Part shown: positions 33,346 through 41,066 of the stretch, piece by piece
How positions within the stretch are numbered: position 1 is the stretch's first letter
Layout of the letters: each line of letters begins with the position of its first letter
Source: Bacillota bacterium
GTDB taxonomy: Bacteria; Bacillota; Clostridia; Acetivibrionales; DSM-2933
DNA length: 64,000 bases
Direction of reading: 5' to 3'
NCBI GenBank assembly: GCA_023430975.1
Contig: JAEYYB010000071.1
Coordinates: 1-64,000, forward strand
The notes under the pieces: generated by a model
Told to the model about the DNA's origin: nothing
The model's database searches: none
The model's input: only the letters and a program-made list of their open reading frames with translations
Position numbers and translations under genes: made by a program

Positions 33346-34368
33346 TTATCTTTGAACCCTTCCTGATCCGTCGCCATTCATAAGAGTTTTTACTTCATTT
33401 GCACTTACATGATTAAAATCGCCTTCAATGGAGTGCTTGAGGCATGAAGCCGCTACTGCAAAATCAATTGTCTCCTGCATATTGTATTGGTTTAGTATAG
33501 CATAAATAAGTCCGCCACCAAAAGCATCTCCTCCGCCAACTCTATCTACAATATGGACGGGGTAGCTTTTTGAGAAGTAATATTCATTCCCATCATAAAG
33601 CATGGCAGCCCAGTTATTATCTGATGCAGTTATACTTCCCCTTAATGTGATGGCAACTCTTTTGAACTTGAACCTTTCAATAAGCTTTCGTGCAACCTCC
33701 TTATACCCGTCATGGCTTAATTTACCTCCGGATACATCGGTATCATCAGCTTTTATGCCAAAAACCTTTTCGGCATCTTCCTCATTTGCTATGCAAAGAT
33801 CTACATATTCCATTAATTCGCCCATAATCTGCCCTGCTTTTTGAGGTGACCAGAGGTTTTTCCTGTAATTAAGATCACAGCTTATCTTTAAGCCTTTCTC
33901 TTTAGCAGCCTTACATGCTTCCTTTGCCAATACGGTTGAGTTTACACCCAATGCAGGTGTTATTCCAGTAAAATGGAACCACTCTGCTTTATCGAATATT
34001 TTATCCCAGTCAAAATCTTGACTTGTTGCTGTAGCAATAGAAGAGTTTGATCTGTCGTATACCACCTTAGAAGGTCTTTGAGAAGCTCCCTTTTCAAGGA
34101 AATATATGCCCAGCCTTTCTCCTCCTCTTGCTATAAATTCTGTATTTACTCCGTATTTTCTCAGTTCATTTATTGCAGACTGCCCGATAGGGTTGTCAGG
34201 TACTTTTGTTACAAACGCAGTATCAATTCCGTAATTGGCTAGCGATACCGACACATTAGCCTCCCCCCCGCCATATACAGCATCAAATGACGAAACCTGG
34301 TTAAACCTCAAATAACCAGGTGGTGAAAGTCTTAGCATTATTTCTCCAAAACATATGACCTTCGACAT
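33346..34368 (-). CDS. kdgK: 2-keto-3-deoxygluconate kinase, PfkB family
   Basis: Phosphorylates 2-keto-3-deoxygluconate to KDPG. Seen: VICFGEIMLRLSPPG at the N-terminus, YGGGEANVSVSLA, the ATP site, and the catalytic DRVGGGDAFGGGLIYAI near residue 290. 340 residues is normal for the family. TGGGGGTG is correctly spaced to the ATG at 34368. It lies between kdgA and uxaC in one minus-strand operon. Other PfkB sugars are possible in principle, but context fixes the substrate well. Confidence 0.92.
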   Translation of the reverse strand: MSKVICFGEIMLRLSPPGYLRFNQVSSFDAVYGGGEANVSVSLANYGIDTAFVTKVPDNPIGQSAINELRKYGVNTEFIARGGERLGIYFLEKGASQRPSKVVYDRSNSSIATATSQDFDWDKIFDKAEWFHFTGITPALGVNSTVLAKEACKAAKEKGLKISCDLNYRKNLWSPQKAGQIMGELMEYVDLCIANEEDAEKVFGIKADDTDVSGGKLSHDGYKEVARKLIERFKFKRVAITLRGSITASDNNWAAMLYDGNEYYFSKSYPVHIVDRVGGGDAFGGGLIYAILNQYNMQETIDFAVAASCLKHSIEGDFNHVSANEVKTLMNGDGSGRVQR

Positions 34369-34420
34369 TATAGCACCCCCAGAATAATTTGATATTCTTT
34401 TAGTCATATTTATTATTATC

Positions 34421-35068
34421 TTATTTCTGATTTCTGGCTTTCTTTATTTCATCAATAAATTTCTTGGCCAATTCGGTTATCGAATTGTAATCACCCTTTT
34501 TTGCACCTGCTGTAAGGCTTCCTCCAGCTCCTACTGCCACTGCTCCAGCCTTTATCCATTCTCCAATATTTTCCAGCTTCACTCCGCCGGTAGGCATCAT
34601 AACAGCATAAGGCATAGGACCCTTAACAGCTTTTATGAAAGTTGGTCCCAGAACTTCACCCGGGAACACCTTTATAATGTCTGCACCTGCCTCCAAGCAT
34701 TCTACTGCCTCTTTCACAGTCATTGCACCAGGCATACTTGCTATTTGATACCTGTTACAAATCTTTACAACTTCTTTACTTAAATATGGACTTACAATAT
34801 ATTGAGCCCCTGCAAGGATTGCTGTTCTTGCCGTCTCAGAATCCATAACGGTTCCTGCACCGATAATGATCTCACCTGATGTGTATTTTCTGCTTAATTC
34901 CTTAATAATTTCTGTTGCACCAGGCACTGTATATGTAATTTCTATTGAGGCAACTCCTCCCTCAATACATGCATCGGCAATTTTAAAAGCCATTTCGGAA
35001 TTGTCTGCTCTTACAACAGCAACAAGCCCGCCTTCCTTGATTTTTGAAAGGATTTCCTGTTTATTCAT
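34421..35068 (-). CDS. kdgA: 2-dehydro-3-deoxy-phosphogluconate (KDPG) aldolase
   Basis: Class I aldolase that splits KDPG to pyruvate and glyceraldehyde-3-phosphate. Seen: VAVVRADNSEMAFKIADACIEGG, EITYTVPGA, GAGTVMDSETAR, and the Schiff-base lysine in GADIIKVFPGEVLGP with MPTGGVKLEN. 215 residues, standard. GGGAGG precedes the ATG. First gene of the kdgA-kdgK-uxaC operon. Its divergent partner, an AraC regulator, has been displaced by about 10 kb by the island starting near 35267. Confidence 0.95.
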   Translation of the reverse strand: MNKQEILSKIKEGGLVAVVRADNSEMAFKIADACIEGGVASIEITYTVPGATEIIKELSRKYTSGEIIIGAGTVMDSETARTAILAGAQYIVSPYLSKEVVKICNRYQIASMPGAMTVKEAVECLEAGADIIKVFPGEVLGPTFIKAVKGPMPYAVMMPTGGVKLENIGEWIKAGAVAVGAGGSLTAGAKKGDYNSITELAKKFIDEIKKARNQK

Positions 35069-35157
35069 CTGATTTGCTTCCTCCCGGTCTAAATATCATG
35101 GATATGTAACTCACTTAATTAACATTTCATTCATTTATCAGGTTATAATTTTGCTTT

Positions 35158-35178
35158 TTGTATAGTTATAATATACAA
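35158..35178. promoter_or_regulatory. operator-like palindrome upstream of kdgA
   Basis: TTGTATA and TATACAA arms, 7 bp each, with a 7-bp spacer, about 90 bases upstream of kdgA. It lies outside the 79-bp duplicated segment, so the relocated AraC gene no longer has it upstream. Confidence 0.5.
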
Positions 35179-35187
35179 CAATACTTT

Positions 35188-35266
35188 TGCCAATTTCTTG
35201 GTTTATATTGCTTGTAAACATGCAAAAATTGCTGTAATATTATATTACAAGGAGTGACACCATGAA
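35188..35266. repeat. left 79-bp direct repeat of the restriction island
   Basis: Identical base for base to 45457-45535. It holds the ribosome site and first two codons of the AraC regulator (GGAGTGACACCATGAA) and a GTAATAT-T-ATATTAC palindrome (35235-35249). In this copy the reading frame is broken straight after ATGAA, so it is a truncated gene start left at the island's left boundary. Confidence 0.9.
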
Positions 35267-35375
35267 TCCGGGGTCTTTTTGCCCCCATTCTTTAGAAATG
35301 CTTACGCAGTCACACTATAATAGTCTTTCAGTATCTTTTATGTGGCTTACTAAGAGGTCTGCAGAGTCAGGGAAG
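35263..35375. repeat. 113-bp inverted repeat, island left copy
   Basis: About 90% identical to the reverse complement of 43608-43721. It begins TGAATCCGGGGTCTTTTTGC and shares the TGAA with the end of the direct repeat. It encodes nothing recognisable and may be the end of a lost insertion sequence. Confidence 0.75.
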
Positions 35376-35449
35376 CTTTCCCAACCAGCATTTTATATAC
35401 ATACAACTCAAGTTGAATCTTATTATAATATGAAATAATATTGCCTATA

Positions 35450-35851
35450 TCAACTTGGTTTTGGAATAGTAGAAAATAAATATCCATACGCAATTTGAAC
35501 TTCTTTGACTGAGCATCCATAAATTTCAGCTTGTTCCTTGTAAGGCAAATCAATTATTTCAGGATTTTCTCCCAGAACGCCCATAATGAATATGGATTTA
35601 AATATAGGTCCTTTTTCCAGAACATTAACACAATTAACCCTATATTCTCCTCTTGAGATTGTTTCAATACAATTGTCAACCAAGCTAAATTGTTTTATCG
35701 TTTTGGAAATACTTGAAGCAGATTTACCCATTTTTTGAGCTAATTCTTTTTGAGTTATTCTGCAAATGTCATCAGGGCATTTGTATTCTAATATTGTATT
35801 TATTAATAGCTGACAATATTCTATTCTGCCTTTCAAAAAATCACTGCTCAT
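35450..35851 (-). CDS. winged-helix/HTH protein at the end of the restriction operon
   Basis: About 133-residue protein with a helix-turn-helix, ITQKELAQKMGKSASSISKTI (residues about 32-52), then a beta-rich stretch and a C-terminal helical part. Function unknown; a control protein for the restriction operon or an island-encoded regulator is plausible. The ATG at 35851 is chosen because GAGGTGATAAAT precedes it; a longer form from 35902 would overlap the metallopeptidase stop. It is the last minus-strand gene before the island's left boundary. Confidence 0.7.
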   Translation of the reverse strand: MSSDFLKGRIEYCQLLINTILEYKCPDDICRITQKELAQKMGKSASSISKTIKQFSLVDNCIETISRGEYRVNCVNVLEKGPIFKSIFIMGVLGENPEIIDLPYKEQAEIYGCSVKEVQIAYGYLFSTIPKPS

Positions 35852-35889
35852 ATTTATCACCTCTGCCCCAGGTTTTACATTTGGTTTTG

Positions 35890-36630
35890 TTAATACTTCC
35901 ATTGCTCATGTCTAACTGGTAATTGATTAAGCTCATCCTTGTAAGACTTCCATTTGGGTAAAAACTTATCCATATATGCTATAAAAATATTATTATGTTT
36001 TCTTTCCAGTAGGTGCACCATTTCATGTACCACTATATACTCCAAGCAATTTGGAGGTTTTTTTGCAAGCTCAAGGTTTATCCAAATTCGTTTTTCTTCA
36101 GCATTGCATGTACCCCATTTTGTTTTCATTCTCCTGATTCCAAATTCATTAACTTCTACATTGAGTATCTTTTCCCATTTTTCAATCAGTGGCGGAATAA
36201 GGGTTTTAAGCTGTGCCCTATACCACTCATCAATTATTATTTGTCTCTTAGCCATCGTTGTTTCAACTTTGGTATACATGACCATTGTTTTATGTTTTAG
36301 CTCAATCCTCGGTATACCATTTGACTCAACAACTTTTAAAAGATATCGTTTTCCTCTAAAAAAATGGCTTTCCATATTTAAATATTCCCTTGGGGTTTCT
36401 CTTACCTGCCCTCTGAATTTTTCCTGCTGTTTTCTTATCCAACTTAACTTTGATAGTGCGTATACCCTTATTGTGTCCATATCAAGCCTTAAAGGTGCAG
36501 CTATTCGTACCGCACCGGAAGGAGGATATACGCTAAGATGAATATTCTTTATATCTTTTTGTTCAACATCAATAATAATATCTCCAAATTGTATCTGTCC
36601 AAGTTTAATATTCGTTTTGCTGCTCGACAA
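35890..36630 (-). CDS. YgjP-like zinc metallopeptidase (DUF45)
   Basis: 246 residues. C-terminal zincin signature VVHEMVHLLERKH (HExxH at 202-206 with a further His212), preceded by KTKWGTCNAEEKRIWINLELA, typical of the M48-related YgjP/SprT-like group often encoded beside type I restriction genes. The N-terminal part is beta-rich. The start is a TTG inside the 3' end of hsdR (26-base overlap) with AAAGGA upstream, so translation is coupled to hsdR. Substrate unknown; a role in processing restriction complexes or proteins on DNA is speculative. Confidence 0.85.
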   Translation of the reverse strand: MSSSKTNIKLGQIQFGDIIIDVEQKDIKNIHLSVYPPSGAVRIAAPLRLDMDTIRVYALSKLSWIRKQQEKFRGQVRETPREYLNMESHFFRGKRYLLKVVESNGIPRIELKHKTMVMYTKVETTMAKRQIIIDEWYRAQLKTLIPPLIEKWEKILNVEVNEFGIRRMKTKWGTCNAEEKRIWINLELAKKPPNCLEYIVVHEMVHLLERKHNNIFIAYMDKFLPKWKSYKDELNQLPVRHEQWKY

Positions 36631-39600
36631 TGGAAAAAATCCTTTCTACTTCATTTTGATCCTGCAAAACTTTATATAATGCACTTTTAATCACCTGTTT
36701 TTTTGCAGTGTTTTCACCTCGCCAACCATCTGGTTTACTCTCCATAACAGTATTATGGACTGCAATGGCAAGCTCTTCATTTTTCCCAAGGTTATTAAAC
36801 AAAGCTCTCTTGGCTGGGGTATTTAAACTTTTGGGAGTACTGTCCGTTTTTCCCTGCTGAACGTTTCTGGCAAGTTCTGCAATCTTCTTTAAGTATTCCT
36901 CATAGGAAATAGCATTATCCTTACGCTCTTTAATTACTGCTTTTAACAAAGTTGACATTTCGTCAAAATATGCAGGGTCAATCAAATGATCCTTAATTAT
37001 CTTACTGCGTACATTATTTTCAATAGCTTCCGCTACTGCCTCCTTATTGCTTTTAATATTTTCCGAAAGGCTGTTGATAGCATCTGCAATCCCTGTTTTA
37101 ACAATTATTTCTATAAGTGACATTTCAGTAAACGGCGAAATATTCCGAGGATCTTCAGCTTGTATATAACTATCAATAAGATATCTCATATCTGCTTCAT
37201 AGGTTTTAAAATCAGTCGTTTCATGGCTTGCCATCTTTATTTCTTCTCTTAACTTTAAGTAAAAGTCTATTATCTTCTTTATTTCCAAAATTTCCTTCTC
37301 GGTATAGCCAGCAGCTTCCATATCATCGGCAATATTTGCATAAGCCCTTATGAGTGCCACTATCCCTTTATATAAAGCCATTCTTTGAACTTCCCGAGCT
37401 TTTAAATCTTCTGGTATTTCAGGATTACCGCAAAAATAACGCATGTACTGGAATGTATCTTTAGGAGGCATAACAGGCTCACAAAGGAAAGCCAGATGTT
37501 CTATTGCCTCATCCAGTCTTTCTCGTCCTTGCTCAATCCTGTTTTTCAAAAGAATATCACAGTCCTCTTTTTCAAACTGATCATAATCAAGCTCCGAAGT
37601 ATATACTGCCACTGCCTTTTCAACTTTTCTGAAAAGGTCCTTATAGTCAACAACATATCCAAATTGCTTATCATCACTATCCAGCCTGTTTACACGGCAT
37701 ATAGCCTGAAACAATCCATGATCCTGCATGGATTTATCTATATAAATATAAGTACAGCTTGGTGCATCAAAGCCTGTCAAAAGCTTGTTTACAACTATAA
37801 TAAGCTTCATATTGGCAGGTTCTTTTAAAAATTTCTCTTTCATATTATCTTCATAAGTCTCAGTTTTGGTCTTTTTGGTTTTTGGAACAACATCCTTAAG
37901 AAGTTCCTTATAGGTATTATATATATACTCCTTTTCGGTTTCTGTATTGCTTCCCGTATCTTCTGTTGTAATATCTTTAGTGCTTGGATTGTAGGATGTA
38001 ACAATTGCACACTTCCCTTTAAAATCAGTTTTCTGGAAAAGCTCGTAATATCTGCATGCTTCATAAATTTCTGAAGCTACCAAAATAGCGTTACCAGTCC
38101 CTGAGTTTATTCTTGGCTTGGTGCTGAAATCAAACACAATATCAGCAACGATTTTCTCCATGCGTGAACGGGCACTTAAAACCTTCTGCATTGTGCCCCA
38201 TTTTTTCCTGAGCTCAGCTTTTTGGAAATCATTCAAGCCCCTTGTTTTTATTTCAAACCACTCATCAACCTTAGCAGGAGATGTAAGCTTTTGATCAATA
38301 TCGCGTGCATCATACATCAAATCCAGTATAACTTTATCCTCAACAGCTTCATTGAATTTGTAGGTGTGTATGTACTTTCCAAAGACCTCAAGACTTGTTG
38401 CCTTATCCTTTTTCAAAAGAGGTGTCCCGGTAAACCCTATAAACACAGCGTTTGGAAGCATGGCTTTCATGGTTCGGTGAAGCTTTCCGCTCTGTGTACG
38501 ATGACATTCATCTATAAAAAGAAATAATTCACCAACTGCGTGTGCTGGTTGGCTTTCAAGCTCCTTAATGAATCTTTCAAAATTGTCCACCCCTCGTTTT
38601 CCAAACTTGTGAACAAGGGAGCACAACAATCTTGGTGTAGGTTTTGACAGTTGAAGCATCAAATCCCTGCCGCTGGAAGTCCGTATTATATCCTTTTCTC
38701 CAGCATCGGTAAAAACCCTTTCAATCTGTTTATCCAGTTCATCCCTGTCCGTTATTACGACAACACGGGCATTTGGCTTATTTTCCAATATCCATTTTGC
38801 CAGCAGAACCATGACAATACTTTTGCCGCTTCCCTGAGTATGCCAGATGATTCCGCCTTCATATCTTTTTACATGCTCTTGGGCTGCCTTTATTCCAAAA
38901 TACTGGTGAACTCTTGGAAGCTTCTTCATTCCAGCATCAAAAAGAATAAAATCATGCATTAACTCAATAATTCTTTCTTTATTGCACATCTTTATAAGGT
39001 ATTTATCAAGCTGTAAACGACTGTTATCCTCAATATCTTCCTTCCATGTAAGGAAGAATTTTTCCGGAGTCTTGATTGTACCATATCTGAGTCCTTCAGT
39101 ATCATTTCCAGCAAAAACAAATTGAACTGTAGAAAAGAATTTCTCAATAAAATCCTTATTCTGATTTCTTATACTTTGGCGTATACCATCACCTATAGAT
39201 ACAGTACTTCGTTTAAGCTCAAGAACACCTATTGCAATACCGTTTATGTAAAAGACGATATCGGGTCGTTTTTCTTTTTCTTCAATTACTGTAACTTCTT
39301 CCGCTATGTAAAAATCATTTTCCAGCGGATGATCCCAATCAATCAAATGAATTGTTTCAAAATTTTCCCCAACACCTACCTTAACCTTGACACCATAACG
39401 AAGTAGACTGTAAACTTTTTTATTTCTATTGTACAGGTCCTCATTATAATTGGTAGATGTGTGCTGGAGCTCATGAATTGCTCTTTCAATCTGGTTTCTG
39501 GTATATCCTCTTTTAGCCAGATATGCCGTCAGCAATACATCTTCGATGTTCTTATTGTCCAGCCTCTCCTCCCAATTTCCAAGGTAGGTATATTTAAGTT

Positions 39601-39664
39601 CGTTTTTGAATAAAGCAATTATGCGTTTCTGCGTTTCCCTCTCAATCTGTCCTACATTCGGCAT
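36605..39664 (-). CDS. hsdR: type I restriction enzyme, R subunit
   Basis: 1019-residue translocase-nuclease. From the chosen start, the N-terminal PD-(D/E)XK nuclease has Asp135, Glu149 and Lys151 (in RPDIVFYINGIAIGVLELK). The helicase motor follows: Walker A HTQGSGKSIVMVLLAKW near 276-282, VVITDRDELDKQI, LFIDECHRTQSGKLH and IGFTGTPLL. Motif VI region is QAICRVNRLD, then a helical C-terminus for HsdM contact. All key motifs are intact. The ATG at 39664 has a perfect AAAGGAGG six bases upstream; an ORF extension of eight codons is unlikely to be used. It follows hsdS by about 90 bp. Confidence 0.96.
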   Translation of the reverse strand: MPNVGQIERETQKRIIALFKNELKYTYLGNWEERLDNKNIEDVLLTAYLAKRGYTRNQIERAIHELQHTSTNYNEDLYNRNKKVYSLLRYGVKVKVGVGENFETIHLIDWDHPLENDFYIAEEVTVIEEKEKRPDIVFYINGIAIGVLELKRSTVSIGDGIRQSIRNQNKDFIEKFFSTVQFVFAGNDTEGLRYGTIKTPEKFFLTWKEDIEDNSRLQLDKYLIKMCNKERIIELMHDFILFDAGMKKLPRVHQYFGIKAAQEHVKRYEGGIIWHTQGSGKSIVMVLLAKWILENKPNARVVVITDRDELDKQIERVFTDAGEKDIIRTSSGRDLMLQLSKPTPRLLCSLVHKFGKRGVDNFERFIKELESQPAHAVGELFLFIDECHRTQSGKLHRTMKAMLPNAVFIGFTGTPLLKKDKATSLEVFGKYIHTYKFNEAVEDKVILDLMYDARDIDQKLTSPAKVDEWFEIKTRGLNDFQKAELRKKWGTMQKVLSARSRMEKIVADIVFDFSTKPRINSGTGNAILVASEIYEACRYYELFQKTDFKGKCAIVTSYNPSTKDITTEDTGSNTETEKEYIYNTYKELLKDVVPKTKKTKTETYEDNMKEKFLKEPANMKLIIVVNKLLTGFDAPSCTYIYIDKSMQDHGLFQAICRVNRLDSDDKQFGYVVDYKDLFRKVEKAVAVYTSELDYDQFEKEDCDILLKNRIEQGRERLDEAIEHLAFLCEPVMPPKDTFQYMRYFCGNPEIPEDLKAREVQRMALYKGIVALIRAYANIADDMEAAGYTEKEILEIKKIIDFYLKLREEIKMASHETTDFKTYEADMRYLIDSYIQAEDPRNISPFTEMSLIEIIVKTGIADAINSLSENIKSNKEAVAEAIENNVRSKIIKDHLIDPAYFDEMSTLLKAVIKERKDNAISYEEYLKKIAELARNVQQGKTDSTPKSLNTPAKRALFNNLGKNEELAIAVHNTVMESKPDGWRGENTAKKQVIKSALYKVLQDQNEVERIFSIVEQQNEY

Positions 39665-39755
39665 AGCTGTCCTCCTTTGGTGATGCATGATTTAATTGGA
39701 GTTACTTATTTTATATACATTTTATCATATTTTGTATTATTGGGATTATTTTTTG

Positions 39756-41066
39756 TTAAATAAGTCTTATTTTGCCTGTTAATAAATTTTGTATCATTCC
39801 TTGCTTGATTTTTTTGTATTTTTCAAGTTTTGCTTCTAATGCGGTTATTTCAGCATCCATGTCTGATAGAACTTTAACTATAGCTCTTTGCTCATCTATT
39901 TCTTTTGGTAACGCAATTTTAAATGTGCTCAAATCTTTATTTGTAATCTGGTTAATTGTAGCTCCCATAACTTCATCAATTTGTTTTTGAATAATGTTTG
40001 TTTGGAATTGATAATAAATAAATTTTGAGTATTGACTTCTATATAAAGACATAAATGCACCAAATGCACTGTCTTCAGCCTTTTCATCAATTAATGCACA
40101 TTTACCAATTAATTGCCTACTTCCATTCCTTACACAAATTAAAATATCATCCTTTTTTACAATAACTCGACTTGGCAATTCCATGTCTACATATACATTA
40201 TCATCAAATGCGAGCTTTCCATTTTGTACATTTGATGATCTAAGCACAAGGGTACCATATTCTTTTACATTACTTGGGCTGTAAGTTAAGCCTATTATAA
40301 TTTGCCCAACTTCACCCATAGAAATATTATCCCAATCCACAGGAATTATTCCTACTTCAGTTCTCTTATATTCCTCATTTTTTTTAGCGTACTCTTGAAG
40401 CCGTCTCTTTCCTGTAAGCAATTCCTGCATAGCTCCCTGTCTAATTGCACGTTTTTTATCAATGAGCTTTTCCAAAGACTGCATCAATTCATCTACATCA
40501 TAAAGAGCAGTTGAAATTGCAGTTTGTTCATCTTTTGATGGTGGGAGTGGTATAGGAAACTTGAATAAATCCGCTAATGTAATACTAGCTTGATTTGCAT
40601 TTCCTCTGAATATAGTCTCAATATATTTTACATACCTCTTAGTTCTAAAATGATTCAACAATAACCTTTGCAGATACATATTTTTTTCTTTATTACGAAT
40701 TAATACTGCATTTTGATTCAATAGGCTTCCCGCATACTTTTTCGTTATCAATATTACTTTACCTACTAGTGAATCATACATTGGAGGCTTTGAACCAACA
40801 GTAGAAAAAACTAAATCGCTTTCTAGAAGTTCCCATTTTCTATGTTTAATATAACTATTAACATTAATATAAATAGCATTATCGTCCTTGATGGAGTCAT
40901 AAGTAGTATCACTAATTCTAATAATTCTTATTCCGTCTGTGCAATAATCAGTTGACTTAAATGCAAACCCTTTTATGTATTCAACTATATCGCCAAAAGA
41001 AACTACTTCCCAATCCTTCGGTATCACACCAACCTCAGTCATCTTATACCCATCATCTATTCTCAT
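39756..41066 (-). CDS. hsdS: type I restriction enzyme, S (specificity) subunit
   Basis: 436 residues with two target recognition domains. The first begins MTEVGVIPKDWEVVSFGDI, the second YKRTEVGIIPVDWDNISMGE near residue 230. Each is followed by a conserved helical spacer (DEQTAISTALYDVDELMQSLEKL and DEQRAIVKVLSDMDAEITALE). The two domains are dissimilar, so a bipartite asymmetric DNA target is expected. Its ATG overlaps the hsdM stop (ATGA). There is only one hsdS and no inverted partial copy, hence no sign of phase-variable shuffling in this window. Confidence 0.95.
   Translation of the reverse strand: MRIDDGYKMTEVGVIPKDWEVVSFGDIVEYIKGFAFKSTDYCTDGIRIIRISDTTYDSIKDDNAIYINVNSYIKHRKWELLESDLVFSTVGSKPPMYDSLVGKVILITKKYAGSLLNQNAVLIRNKEKNMYLQRLLLNHFRTKRYVKYIETIFRGNANQASITLADLFKFPIPLPPSKDEQTAISTALYDVDELMQSLEKLIDKKRAIRQGAMQELLTGKRRLQEYAKKNEEYKRTEVGIIPVDWDNISMGEVGQIIIGLTYSPSNVKEYGTLVLRSSNVQNGKLAFDDNVYVDMELPSRVIVKKDDILICVRNGSRQLIGKCALIDEKAEDSAFGAFMSLYRSQYSKFIYYQFQTNIIQKQIDEVMGATINQITNKDLSTFKIALPKEIDEQRAIVKVLSDMDAEITALEAKLEKYKKIKQGMIQNLLTGKIRLI

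Noticed and set aside
35350..35553. A 67-codon open frame overlapping the HTH gene
   Set aside because: It lies in another frame over the end of a better-supported gene and over the inverted repeat, with no ribosome site.
39756..41066. Phase-variable hsdS shuffling
   Set aside because: There is a single hsdS with no second or partial copy and no recombinase in the window.
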